Shown here in pieces: positions 25,946 to 34,297 of a stretch of DNA of 64,000 bases. The translations under genes and the position numbers were made by a program. Positions within the stretch are counted from its first letter, which is position 1; every line of letters starts with the position of its first letter. The notes beneath the pieces were generated by a model that saw only the letters and a list, made by a program, of their open reading frames with translations, was not told the DNA's origin and made no database searches. The DNA comes from Variovorax sp. N23 (lineage in GTDB: Bacteria; Pseudomonadota; Gammaproteobacteria; Burkholderiales; Burkholderiaceae_C): assembly GCF_025486315.1 (NCBI RefSeq), contig NZ_JAOOPY010000006.1:271515-335514 (forward strand). Direction: 5' to 3'.

Positions 25946-26772
25946 GCCAGAAGCCTCCGCAGCGCATTGCTCAGCGCATCCGCCAGCAGCACCAGCGCCA
26001 GGAACACCAAGAGGATGCTGCTCGCCTCGCCGCCGTTGAGCATCTTCATCGACTGGTCCATCAGCTGGCCCAGTCCACCGGCGCCGACGAAGCCCATCAC
26101 CACGGAAGCGCGCACCGCGCATTCCCAGCGGTACACGGTGTACGAGACGAGCTCCTGCGCGCAGTTGGGCAGCAGCCCGTAGCACAGCGCGGCGAACCGG
26201 CTGCTGCCCGCTTCGAGCAGCGCGCGCGACGGGCGCGTATCGGTCGACTCCAGCACCTCGGCGTACACCTTGCCGAGCATGCCGCCGTAGGTGATGGCCA
26301 GCGCCAGCACGCCCGCGGCGGGGCCGAGGCCCAGCGCCCGCACGAAGATCAGCGCCCACACGATTTCCGGGATGGCGCGCAGCACCATCAGCACGCTGCG
26401 TCCGCCCTGCCGCACCACGCCCGCCCGCACGCGGCCCGGCCCCGGGCCGATGCGCGACACCGACAGCGCGCGCGTCGTGACGAAGGCCAGCGGCGCGCCG
26501 ATGACGAAGGCCAGCGCCGTGCCGGCCGTGGCCATGGCCAGCGTTTCGAGCGTCGCCTTGAGCAGCATCGCGAGAAAGGCCGGCGCCGTCTCGGGCGGCA
26601 GGAAGGCGCCGAGGAAACCGCCGATGACCTGCAGGTTGCCCGAGGCGAACAGCGCGGCCGGGTTGAACTCGGCCAGCGTCAGCATGGGCCAGGCGATGAC
26701 GAGCGCCGCCAGCACGCCGACCAGTCGCCGCCGCGCGGCCGGGTCGTGCAAGGGGACGCTTGCCGAGGTCAC
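25942..26772 (-). CDS. PhnE-type ABC transporter permease, first copy
   Basis: The 276-residue inner-membrane permease starts at GTG 26772, which overlaps the ATPase stop as GTGA. It has the binding-protein-dependent permease pattern with the coupling loop in [40 protein letters not shown]. It is similar in layout to the next gene, indicating an old tandem duplication. The order binding protein, ATPase, permease, permease is standard for the phosphonate/phosphite/selenium-type importers. The transported ion is inferred from the selD-selU context. Confidence 0.88.
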   Translation of the reverse strand: MTSASVPLHDPAARRRLVGVLAALVIAWPMLTLAEFNPAALFASGNLQVIGGFLGAFLPPETAPAFLAMLLKATLETLAMATAGTALAFVIGAPLAFVTTRALSVSRIGPGPGRVRAGVVRQGGRSVLMVLRAIPEIVWALIFVRALGLGPAAGVLALAITYGGMLGKVYAEVLESTDTRPSRALLEAGSSRFAALCYGLLPNCAQELVSYTVYRWECAVRASVVMGFVGAGGLGQLMDQSMKMLNGGEASSILLVFLALVLLADALSNALRRLLA

Positions 26773-27590
26773 AGGCAGTCCGGCCGCGCCACGGCCACGG
26801 CGGCCGCGCGCACCGGTAACGCATCCGCCACGCCCTGCATCGGCAGCGCGCCTTCGCTCGCATACAGCGCGGTCAGCATCTGCGGCGTGACGTCGCCCAC
26901 CGGCGCGTCGAACATCACCTGCCCGTCGCGCATGCCGACGATGCGCGGAAACCAGCGCAGCGCCAGGTCGACCGCATGCAGCGAGGCCACCAGCGTCGCG
27001 CCGGTCGATTCGCTCTGCGCCACCAGCTGTTGCAGCGTGGCGTCGGCCAGCGTCGGGTCGAGCGCCGACACCGGCTCGTCGGCCAGCAGCAGGCGCGGCC
27101 GCTGGTACAGCGCGCGCGCGATGCCCACGCGCTGCAGCTGCCCGCCCGAGAGGCGGTCGCAGCGGTCGAACAGGCGGTCTTCCATCGCGACACGCGACAG
27201 CGCGGCGTGCGCGCCCGCGATGTCCGACGGATGCAGCAGCGACGACAGCGCCCGCAGCGCCGACCAGTCGCCCAGCCGCCCCGACAGCACGGCCGTCACC
27301 ACGCGCAGCCGCGGCGCGATCGGCGGGCTCTGGTGCACCGTGCCGATCTGCGCGCGCAGCCTGCGCAGCGCCGGCCCGCCGAGCTGCCACGGCGCCGCGT
27401 CGAGCAGCGTGGCCGTGCCCTCGCTCGGCCGCAGCGCGGCGCCGAGCACGCGCAGCAGCGTCGTCTTGCCCGCGCCCGACGGCCCGATGACCGCGAGCCG
27501 TTCGCCCGCGCGCGCCGCCAGCGTCACGCCCTGCAGCGCACGGTGCCCGTTGGGGTGCACCAGGCCGACGGCGGCCAGGGAGAAACTCAT
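26769..27590 (-). CDS. PhnC-type ABC transporter ATP-binding protein
   Basis: This 273-residue cytoplasmic ATPase drives the importer. Walker A is GPSGAGKT, the signature is [15 protein letters not shown], Walker B is [13 protein letters not shown] and the H-loop is in [11 protein letters not shown]. The sequence between Walker A and the signature is of PhnC type ([11 protein letters not shown]). It lies between the binding protein and two permeases, all on the minus strand and tightly packed. No extra regulatory domain is present. Confidence 0.93.
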   Translation of the reverse strand: MSFSLAAVGLVHPNGHRALQGVTLAARAGERLAVIGPSGAGKTTLLRVLGAALRPSEGTATLLDAAPWQLGGPALRRLRAQIGTVHQSPPIAPRLRVVTAVLSGRLGDWSALRALSSLLHPSDIAGAHAALSRVAMEDRLFDRCDRLSGGQLQRVGIARALYQRPRLLLADEPVSALDPTLADATLQQLVAQSESTGATLVASLHAVDLALRWFPRIVGMRDGQVMFDAPVGDVTPQMLTALYASEGALPMQGVADALPVRAAAVAVARPDCL

Positions 27591-27612
27591 CCCTGCAACC
27601 GGACCATGAAGG

Positions 27613-28470
27613 TCACTTGATCAGGCCGGCCGACTTGCCCGCCGTCTCGATGCCGTCGTAGTTCGACGACTTGGTCGGGATGAACTTGCTCGCGCGCTGC
27701 AGCGCCATGATTTCCTTGTCCGCCGGGTTGGCCGGGTCGAGCTTGAGGAAGGCGTCGGTCAGCTTCTTCTGCAGGGCCGGGTCCATGCCGGGACGCACCG
27801 TCCAGTTGTAGTCGTAGTAGGTCGGCGTGGTCGCCAGCACGCGCACCTTGGCGGCGTTGGGGTTCTTCGACTCGACCAGCTTGTCCCACACCGACGCGTT
27901 GAGCACGCCCGCTTCGGCGCGCGACGCGGCCACGAAGGCCACCGTGGCGTCGTGCGCGCCCGAGAACGCGACCGTCTTGAAGTCCTTCTCGGGGTTGATG
28001 CCCGCCTGCAGCAGGAAGTAGCGCGGCATCAGGCTGCCCGACGTGGAAGAGGGCGCGCCGAAGGCGAAGGTCTTGCCCTTCAGGTCCGCCAGCGTCTTGG
28101 CCGTGCTGTCGATCGGCACGATGAACTTGCTGGTGAACACCTCGTCTTCGGCCCGCTGCACGATCGGCACCGCGCCGCCGTTGGTGCGGATGCGCGCCTG
28201 CACGTAGGTGAAGCCGCCCAGCCACGCCAGGTCGATCTTGTTCGTCGCCAGGCCTTCGACCACGGCGGCGTAGTCGGTCACGGGCGTGAACTGCACGTCC
28301 ATGCCGGTTTCCTTCTTCAGGTAATCGCCCAGCGGCGCGAACTTGCGCTGCAACTCGGTCGGCGCCTCGTCGGGGATGGCCGACACGCGCAGCACCTTGC
28401 CCTGTGCGGAAGCACCGAGCGCGGCGAAGGAAAGGGACAACGCAAGCGTCAGTCGGAGGATCGTTTTCAT
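27613..28470 (-). CDS. PhnD-type periplasmic binding protein, putative selenate/selenite importer
   Basis: The 285-residue protein has a Sec signal peptide ([18 protein letters not shown]) and the PhnD-like periplasmic binding fold: [44 protein letters not shown], and [17 protein letters not shown] in the ligand pocket. A clade of this family found beside selD and selU is annotated as a putative selenate ABC transporter binding protein (TIGR04553 type), and this gene has that exact setting. It is divergent from selD with an 87-base shared promoter region. Phosphonate or phosphite remains the alternative ligand. Confidence 0.88.
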   Translation of the reverse strand: MKTILRLTLALSLSFAALGASAQGKVLRVSAIPDEAPTELQRKFAPLGDYLKKETGMDVQFTPVTDYAAVVEGLATNKIDLAWLGGFTYVQARIRTNGGAVPIVQRAEDEVFTSKFIVPIDSTAKTLADLKGKTFAFGAPSSTSGSLMPRYFLLQAGINPEKDFKTVAFSGAHDATVAFVAASRAEAGVLNASVWDKLVESKNPNAAKVRVLATTPTYYDYNWTVRPGMDPALQKKLTDAFLKLDPANPADKEIMALQRASKFIPTKSSNYDGIETAGKSAGLIK

Positions 28471-28557
28471 GGGGGTGTGCCTCGGAGGCATGCGGACAAG
28501 GAAGGGCGCCATTGTAGAAACCGGCGCCATGACGCGATGACTTCGATAATCCACCGC

Positions 28558-29625
28558 ATGAACCCCACGCCCATGAACCCGCTCGCGCCGCTGCGCCTCA
28601 CCAGTTTTTCGCACGGCGGCGGCTGCGGCTGCAAGATCGCGCCCGGCGTGCTGTCGGAGATCCTCAAGAACAGCGGCGGTGGCCTCATCCCGCCCGAGCT
28701 GCTGGTCGGCATCGAGACCGCCGACGACGCGGCCGTCTACAAGTTGAACGACAGCCAGGCGCTCATCGCCACCACCGACTTCTTCATGCCGATCGTGGAC
28801 GACCCCTACGAATTCGGCCGTATCGCAGCCACCAACGCCATCAGCGACGTCTACGCCATGGGCGGCAAGCCCATCATGGCGCTGGCCCTGGTCGCGATGC
28901 CCGTCAACCAGCTGCCGATCGAAGTCATCGGCGACATCGTGCGCGGTGGCCAGGACGTGTGCCGCGCCGCCGGCATCCCCATCGCGGGCGGCCACACCAT
29001 CGACTCGGTCGAACCCATCTACGGCCTCGTCGTGATGGGCCTGGTGCACCCCGACCGCGTGCGCCGCAACGCCGGCGCCAAGCCCGGCGACGTGCTCATC
29101 CTCGGCAAGCCGCTCGGTGTCGGCGTGCTCTCGGCCGCGCTGAAAAAGGAGCAACTGAGCGAAGCCGGCTACCGGCAACTGATCGACACCACCACCAAGC
29201 TCAACACCCCCGGCATCGCGCTGGCGCAACTCGACGGCGTACACGCCCTGACCGACGTCACCGGCTTCGGCCTGGCCGGCCACGCGCTGGAACTGGCGCG
29301 CGGCGCGGGGCTGACGGCCGTGATCGAGTGGTCGAAGGTGCCGCTGCTCGACGGCGTGGAAGCGATGGTGGCCGAGGGGTTCGTGACCGGGGCTTCGGGG
29401 CGGAACTGGGCGGGCTACGGGGCCGATGTCGAATTGGCCGAGGAGCTGCCGGCGACGGCGCAGAGTCTGTTGAGCGATCCGCAGACTTCGGGGGGGCTGC
29501 TGGTGAGTTGTGCTGCCGAGGCTGTCGATGCGGTGCTGGAGGTTTTCGGGGGGGAAGGGTTTGGTGGCGCGCAGGTGATTGGGCGCGCGGAAGCGGGCGT
29601 GACAGGTTTGACAGTGCTGCGCTGA
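28558..29625 (+). CDS. selD: Selenide, water dikinase
   Basis: SelD makes selenophosphate, the selenium donor, from selenide and ATP. The 355-residue protein has the N-terminal active-site segment SHGGGCGCKI with Cys23 and Lys26, where some bacteria have selenocysteine in place of the cysteine. It also has the glycine-rich GFGLAGHALELARGAG and a C-terminal SDPQTSGGLLVSC. The ATG at 28558 gives the full N-terminus; an alternative ATG lies at 28573. It is divergent from the PhnD-type binding protein and serves SelU at the other end of that operon. From about 29.6 kb on the base composition changes toward AT. Confidence 0.96.
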   Translation: MNPTPMNPLAPLRLTSFSHGGGCGCKIAPGVLSEILKNSGGGLIPPELLVGIETADDAAVYKLNDSQALIATTDFFMPIVDDPYEFGRIAATNAISDVYAMGGKPIMALALVAMPVNQLPIEVIGDIVRGGQDVCRAAGIPIAGGHTIDSVEPIYGLVVMGLVHPDRVRRNAGAKPGDVLILGKPLGVGVLSAALKKEQLSEAGYRQLIDTTTKLNTPGIALAQLDGVHALTDVTGFGLAGHALELARGAGLTAVIEWSKVPLLDGVEAMVAEGFVTGASGRNWAGYGADVELAEELPATAQSLLSDPQTSGGLLVSCAAEAVDAVLEVFGGEGFGGAQVIGRAEAGVTGLTVLR

Positions 29626-29862
29626 CTCGAGTTGCGGGCGAACAGGCCCCGCTTCAGTTGAGCGCCGACACCTATCGAAACGCATCCATATTCGCCTGCA
29701 GCTGGAAGTAGGCGAACTGTCTTGTTATGGCGAGCCTGGCGCGTGGCTTGGGGGTCTCCGATTCTTGTCAATCTCGCCACGACTACCGGATATTGGAAGG
29801 AGGGCTGCTGTGCGAACTTCCTTGCTGCTCCTTGGCGCCCCATGACCCTGCGCCTAGCAGCA

Positions 29863-29891
29863 TTGAAATCAATGTGACAGTGTGTGACAAT
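29863..29891 (+). promoter_or_regulatory. Candidate sigma70 promoter of the accessory module
   Basis: TTGAAA (29863-29868) and GACAAT (29886-29891) are separated by 17 bases, the optimal distance. The start site would lie near 29898, a few bases before an AGGAGA ribosome site and the TTG start at 29920. The sequence around it is clearly richer in AT than that of the core genes. Confidence 0.55.
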
Positions 29892-29919
29892 GCAAACAAA
29901 ATACTTAGGAGACGCCGCT

Positions 29920-30591
29920 TTGGATCCTATACAGGCCAAGCTCGAGGAGCTGCGTGACTTGCTTGCGAGGTCGCCAGATACGGCACCTGCTGCAGTGGCT
30001 GTAATTGGGGAAGGCGTACTTACTTCAAGGTCAGATTCAAAGGTCCCCTATGAGCTCCGTGTGGGGTGGGATCCAGTCAGGGCGCATCTTTGTGATCGAA
30101 CCTGGGGGGTCTTCAATGTGCAGCTCATGGCGTACGTCGAGGCGCAGCGCTATACGGAGCAAGAGCTCAGGGCTGTTTTGGGGGAAATCCAAATCGACGA
30201 TAGCCATTGGCGCTGGCTGAGAAAATCTCTCAACTACGCCTCCGACGATCAGTACAAGTGGTTCTTTTTGATCGCTGAAGGCTACCCCCAGGCTGCGTGT
30301 CTTGTTTATCACCCGAAGCCAAGCGCATTGCACGACGGTCAGATTTTCTACATCGAGTTCATTGCTGTTGCGCCATGGAATCGGGAGAACCCTTTAGCTC
30401 CGCGCTCGTTTGTGGGCGTGGGAAAACTTCTTGTGGAGGAGGTCCGAAATTTCGCCAAAGAAGAGCTTGGGCTGCATGAGGGATTTTCATTGCACGCCTT
30501 ACCTAGAGCTTCTGGATTCTATCTCGCGCTTGGTATGAAACGCCTACCTGAGCATGATAAGGAAGTACTTCAGTACTTCGAGATGACATGA
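29920..30591 (+). CDS. GNAT-family acetyltransferase-like protein of accessory module
   Basis: The 223-residue protein has a GNAT fold in its C-terminal half: IFYIEFIAVAPWNRENP, then the acetyl-CoA loop region PRSFVGVGKLLVEEVRNFAKE, and SGFYLALGMKRLP near the end. The first 100 residues are helical and not recognised. I chose the TTG at 29920 because AGGAGA precedes it at the right distance and a good promoter lies just before; GTG 29884 and ATG 29890 would overlap the -10 box. The stop overlaps the ImmA-type gene as ATGA. Base composition and codon use are unlike the flanking high-GC genes, indicating transfer. Possible role: modifying a target or partner in a toxin-antitoxin or defence unit. 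Confidence 0.75.
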   Translation: MDPIQAKLEELRDLLARSPDTAPAAVAVIGEGVLTSRSDSKVPYELRVGWDPVRAHLCDRTWGVFNVQLMAYVEAQRYTEQELRAVLGEIQIDDSHWRWLRKSLNYASDDQYKWFFLIAEGYPQAACLVYHPKPSALHDGQIFYIEFIAVAPWNRENPLAPRSFVGVGKLLVEEVRNFAKEELGLHEGFSLHALPRASGFYLALGMKRLPEHDKEVLQYFEMT

Positions 30592-31436
30592 GCGAGTACG
30601 CCGATTTCCCTCTTTCGCCCGATTGTTGGGCCGATGGCTATGGGTACTACCAGGCGTTCCTTAAGGCAAAGAAGCATTTGTCTTCTTTGCCGCCTCGACA
30701 TCGTGGAGCCGATCCCGATAGGACGCTATATGAGCTGACGACCCACTTGTACGCGGGCTCTGGTAAACCAGAGGCTTTGTATCGAGCGCGGCTAGGCGAG
30801 CTGAGTTCTGCGGCTGTCGTGTGGCTCGCGCGAGTTCGCGTCTTGTCGGAATGGTTTGTTGCTTCGAATGCCATTCCGCCGTTCGACGGTTTGAGCGATC
30901 AGACTCTTCAACAGTTGCGCGGCCTTGCCTCTGATGCGAGCGGACTTATTCAGGTCGCCTCTGTACTTCATGCGAAGGGCATCCTTCTGATTTATGAGCG
31001 TTCACTGCCTGGCTTGAAGGCCGACGGCGCAGTGTTTTTACTGCCCTCCGGTACCCCAGTTGTCGGGATGAGTCTTCGTCATGCGCGTCTGGACAACTAC
31101 TGGTTCACCTTAATGCATGAATTGGGGCATATCAGGTTGCACGTTGACCAGTTGGAGTCACCAATTGTTGATGACCTCGACGAGGAGCGTCCCACTGTGA
31201 CGGAGAGGCAAGCGGATCGATTCGCATCCGACGAACTCATTCCGCGAAGTGACTGGCGCAGTTGCCCTGCCAAGTACACCCTTAGCGAAGACGACATCTA
31301 CGCATTTGCAAAGAAGATGGCGATTGCGCCACAGATTGTGGCGGGAAGACTGCGCCGTGAGTTGCGACGGCATGAGCTTTTCTCCGATTTGGTAAATGCG
31401 GTCAATACGCGGGAGATTCTGCTTGGCAAAGATTAA
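30588..31436 (+). CDS. ImmA/IrrE-family metallopeptidase
   Basis: This 282-residue protein contains the zinc-peptidase motif HELGH (residues 177-181) in YWFTLMHELGHIRLH, and ERQADRFASDELIP follows with the third zinc ligand region. That is the ImmA/IrrE layout. ImmA-type peptidases cleave repressors or antitoxins to switch on mobile elements, stress genes or defence systems. The N-terminal 100 residues lack an obvious helix-turn-helix, so unlike many relatives it is not a one-protein repressor. It overlaps the GNAT gene by four bases and the Beta-family gene by 14, making a compact three-gene transcript. Its substrate is unknown. Confidence 0.88.
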   Translation: MSEYADFPLSPDCWADGYGYYQAFLKAKKHLSSLPPRHRGADPDRTLYELTTHLYAGSGKPEALYRARLGELSSAAVVWLARVRVLSEWFVASNAIPPFDGLSDQTLQQLRGLASDASGLIQVASVLHAKGILLIYERSLPGLKADGAVFLLPSGTPVVGMSLRHARLDNYWFTLMHELGHIRLHVDQLESPIVDDLDEERPTVTERQADRFASDELIPRSDWRSCPAKYTLSEDDIYAFAKKMAIAPQIVAGRLRRELRRHELFSDLVNAVNTREILLGKD

Positions 31437-32502
31437 GTACACGCCCTTTTTGAAGCTCAAGTCGAACGAGGTGGGCGCGCTGGCCGTGCTGCCGGCCGCC
31501 ATAAAGGAGTGGATCGTTCCATTTTTCGATCTGCCTCGGAAGGATGGAATGACGGCCAAGTCCTACCAAGTGCTGCTGGAGAAGAGCGCCCGTAAAGTCG
31601 AAAAGAATCTCGGGGAGGCGCAGCCATTTTTTCTAGACAACTTTGATATCCCGGATGATGTGGCAGCTGCCGGTGCATCGACATATGCCAGCGTAATCCA
31701 GCGGTTCCAGAACACAAGCTTTATCCCTGTATTGGGGCTCGATCGCTCACCTCATCACGTCAATGCCGTTTTTTTGGCAAAGGGACAGGGGATTATCCAG
31801 TCCGACGTGGCCGCTATTCGGTTGCTAGAGGAAGATTTCGACTCGTTCGCTCTGATCGAATCTGATATCCAAGACTTGATTGATCGAGGCATTGATTTTT
31901 CATCCTGGCGTTTGATTCTTGATTCGCGGATGTGTAGCAACGTTAATGTGATCGGACACGCGAAAAAGCTTGCAGATTTCATTGCGGCATCCCGCGTGGC
32001 GTTCAACTTCTCGGAGATTATCGTCGCCGGCTCATCTGTTCCGGCATCTATCGGCGAGGCGGCGAAATCTAACCAAACAACCAGTCTCGATCGCACTGAA
32101 CTGCAGCTATTTCGAGAGATTCAGGATGTGCACGGTTTGGATGACATCGGGTTTGGCGACTACACTGTAGTGAGCCCGATGTATTCAGACATTAGCATCC
32201 CCCCGGAGATGATGCAAAACGTCATGGCGCCGAAGATTATTTACAGTGACGACCTCCATCATCACATTTGGCGAGGTGGTGCATTAAAAACGCACGCGAG
32301 GGGAAGTCTCCAGTATAACGATATTGCTTTGCAGATAGTGTCGCAATCGTTCTACCGTGGATCGGCTTATTCCTACGGGGATGCGTACCTTGATCAAAAA
32401 GCGAAACTGCTCGGCAGCGGCGTCACTCCTAGCAGCATTCTAAAGCCAACGATCAACGCGCACATCAGCTACATGGCAACTGACCACCCATTGTTGCAAT
32501 GA
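31423..32502 (+). CDS. Beta-family (sce7725-like) protein
   Basis: The 359-residue protein begins AKIKYTPFLKLKSNEVGALAVLPAAIKEWIVPFFDLPR, the N-terminal pattern of the 'beta family protein' group (Pfam Beta_protein-like; sce7725 proteins are similar). These have no firmly known function but recur in phages and variable islands. I chose the TTG at 31423 with GGGAG seven bases upstream; a GTG at 31396 would increase overlap with the ImmA gene. There is no signal peptide or membrane segment. The 3' end overlaps the convergent sce7726-like gene by 34 bases. Recognition is by eye and of moderate strength. Confidence 0.7.
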   Translation: MAKIKYTPFLKLKSNEVGALAVLPAAIKEWIVPFFDLPRKDGMTAKSYQVLLEKSARKVEKNLGEAQPFFLDNFDIPDDVAAAGASTYASVIQRFQNTSFIPVLGLDRSPHHVNAVFLAKGQGIIQSDVAAIRLLEEDFDSFALIESDIQDLIDRGIDFSSWRLILDSRMCSNVNVIGHAKKLADFIAASRVAFNFSEIIVAGSSVPASIGEAAKSNQTTSLDRTELQLFREIQDVHGLDDIGFGDYTVVSPMYSDISIPPEMMQNVMAPKIIYSDDLHHHIWRGGALKTHARGSLQYNDIALQIVSQSFYRGSAYSYGDAYLDQKAKLLGSGVTPSSILKPTINAHISYMATDHPLLQ

Positions 32503-33047
32503 CGCGCGAGTAGAAATTCTGCGATTCGCTCGCTGACGTCGCGCGCAGCATTTGTTTGTGCAACCAGTTCACTCAAGTTTGCCCGATTTAGCCTTTCGAG
32601 CTTCTTGTCTCGGTCGCTACACATTGCGAGGAGTTCGCTCTTCCAAAGTGTAAGTAAGGCGACCTGCTTATTGAAACTTGGACTCACGGTTGCCTTCCGA
32701 AGGTAACGCAACTTTACGCAATCGGACGCATCCGAAGTTGCCAGAATCATGCCCCAATGGCACGGCGCCAGTGCCGCAGCCTGAGCAACATGATTGTCCG
32801 TGGTCACTAGCGTTATTCGCTCGAATGCCTGATCGTAAAAGGCACCTTGGCGAAGAATTCGAGCGACAGTGTCCGTTTGGCCCTTTATCTCGTAGCAGTG
32901 GGCAGAACGATGAATTGCCACCACATCCGCGATGGCATTTCCATTGTGAACTCGAACCTCTTCCAAGACCGCTCGCGGAACGGCTGATCGACCTCGAAGG
33001 TGTGAGATCAACGTTGCTCGAATGGATTTATCGGAAAGTTGGGCCAT
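32469..33047 (-). CDS. sce7726-like protein with PD-(D/E)xK-type nuclease motif
   Basis: The 192-residue protein has the sce7726 pattern: SDKSIRATLISHLRG, EEVRVHNGNAIADVVAIHRSAHCYEIKG, then DTVARILRQGAFYDQAFERITLVTTDNHV and CHWGMILA. Within it, Glu30, Asp41 and Glu53-Ile-Lys55 fit the restriction-endonuclease-like core (D-x11-E-x-K), so it may be a nuclease or a nuclease-fold DNA-binding protein. The start is uncertain: ATG 33047 is used because it begins just before the first conserved helix, and ATG 33092 would add 15 residues. It faces the Beta-family gene, a partner type it is known to accompany (sce7725/sce7726). Function is unproven. Confidence 0.72.
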   Translation of the reverse strand: MAQLSDKSIRATLISHLRGRSAVPRAVLEEVRVHNGNAIADVVAIHRSAHCYEIKGQTDTVARILRQGAFYDQAFERITLVTTDNHVAQAAALAPCHWGMILATSDASDCVKLRYLRKATVSPSFNKQVALLTLWKSELLAMCSDRDKKLERLNRANLSELVAQTNAARDVSERIAEFLLARHCNNGWSVAM

Positions 33048-33582
33048 GGTGGCTAGAGCTGGAACCTGGGGACGGAGAGCATCTGTGATCATACGAGGGG
33101 ATATTGGATGCGGCCACGCGCTCCCCGCTGGGGTTTGACCCTTCGGGCGTTGCCGATCGTTAGCATGCGGTAGTCGTCCCTTTGCTCCAACGTGCCCCTC
33201 GTCGTTGGAGATACCGAATGCAGTTCCACGCCGTTGGTGCTCACAACCGTTCGCCGGACGAGCTCGATCAGTTTGCATCGGGACTGATCCTTACTCTGCT
33301 CACCTCCGGAACTGCATTTCGCAGTTTTGCGGTCGCTCATGCAAGGTGCGACTTGAAGCTCATGAACATCCTGTACGGTGACGGTCAAGGCAACTCAGTC
33401 GCTACTGACCCAGTCAAGCTAACTCATTCTTGGAGCTTGGCTTCGCTGCCTTGGTGGGCATGAATCGGCCCCTCGTCGATGAACGTTTGCTGCTTGCGTA
33501 TAGACCTTGAAGGAGACCTCAGTTGCCTAGACGTGGAAGTTGGCAAACGCTGCATTGCGTACGTCTTGCTAAAGGCGCTTTG
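33048..33582. other. 535-base stretch without a supported gene at the right edge of the accessory patch
   Basis: The base composition returns gradually from AT-rich to core-like. There is a perfect 8-base inverted repeat with a 10-base spacer at 33185-33210 (CTCCAACG / CGTTGGAG). A plus-strand frame of 82 codons from ATG 33218 has no ribosome site or recognisable family and is not called. No integrase or transposase remnant is seen. Confidence 0.5.
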
Positions 33583-33870
33583 TCATGGCCGCCGAATCCG
33601 GATAGGCCCACCCTTTGAAAGTGCGTCGACTTCCATGGCCCCGCGTGTCACCTTCGCCCGTCCCTCCACCGCAAGTTGCCCCGCCACGCGCCGGATGGCG
33701 GGCATCTGCGCGCGCCAGATGCGCTGGTCGGATGACAGCGCACGCGCCACGTCGGAAGGGAAAATCGACGTCGAGGGCGCACGGGAAGCGAGCAGCGTCA
33801 GGATCTTGTCCGCGATGGCTTGGTCTTCTTGCAAGTCGGCGTCAGGAAGTCGAAGGTCGGTGCGTCGCAT
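33583..33870 (-). CDS. DUF3253 domain-containing protein
   Basis: The 95-residue protein matches DUF3253: IADKILTLLASRAPSTSIFPSDVARALSSD, WRAQMPAIRRVAGQLAVEGRAKVTRG, and a closing GGPIRIRR. It looks like a small winged helix-turn-helix protein (helices, then a basic wing), and a DNA-binding role is possible, but the family is uncharacterised. It is cytoplasmic. It sits between the accessory patch and the yefM gene, on the opposite strand to yefM and with base composition like the core genome. No operon partner is seen. Confidence 0.85.
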   Translation of the reverse strand: MRRTDLRLPDADLQEDQAIADKILTLLASRAPSTSIFPSDVARALSSDQRIWRAQMPAIRRVAGQLAVEGRAKVTRGAMEVDALSKGGPIRIRRP

Positions 33871-33967
33871 GGATCATGGGGTGCAAGATGCCGGCCGGTA
33901 AGCATATGGCGGCATGGACGAATCCTTCGATTTTGCGTACGTTCGTTGTCTCTCTCTGGAGCGAACC

Positions 33968-34222
33968 ATGACCCCACCGATCACCGCCAGTGAAGCGCGT
34001 GCAAGCCTGCATCGGCTGATCGATCAGGCCAACGAATCGCATCAGCCTATCCTGATCTCCGGCAAGCGCAACAGCGCGGTGCTGGTGTCTGCTGACGACT
34101 GGCAGTCGATTCAGGAAACGCTGTATTTGCTGTCGGTTCCCGGTATGCGGGAGTCCATCAAGGAGGGGCAGGCAGAGCCGCTGGGTGAGAGCGGAGCCAC
34201 TACGAGTGAACGGGGCGACTGA
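33968..34222 (+). CDS. yefM: Phd/YefM-family antitoxin, apparently without its toxin
   Basis: The 84-residue protein has the Phd/YefM N-terminal DNA-binding fold: ITASEARASLHRLIDQANESHQPILISGKRNSAVLVSADDW. The C-terminal toxin-binding part SIQETLYLLSVPGMRESIKEG is typical of YefM. The last residues (SGATTSERGD) differ from the usual ending. The ATG at 33968 is the canonical start. A YoeB/Txe toxin gene would be expected within a few bases, but only 75 bases separate it from the next gene and no toxin frame is present. It may be an orphan that regulates itself or neutralises a toxin encoded elsewhere. Confidence 0.88.
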   Translation: MTPPITASEARASLHRLIDQANESHQPILISGKRNSAVLVSADDWQSIQETLYLLSVPGMRESIKEGQAEPLGESGATTSERGD

Positions 34223-34297
34223 AGGCCGAGGCCTGCGACGGCGCCGCCTTCCCCCCATGAGATGGCCGCCTACCCCACCTCCGCTATCGTCCACCCC

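Noticed and set aside
33218..33463. An 82-codon plus-strand frame at the right edge of the accessory patch
   Set aside because: No ribosome site, no recognisable family, and placed in a stretch with mixed composition. Evidence was too weak to call a gene.
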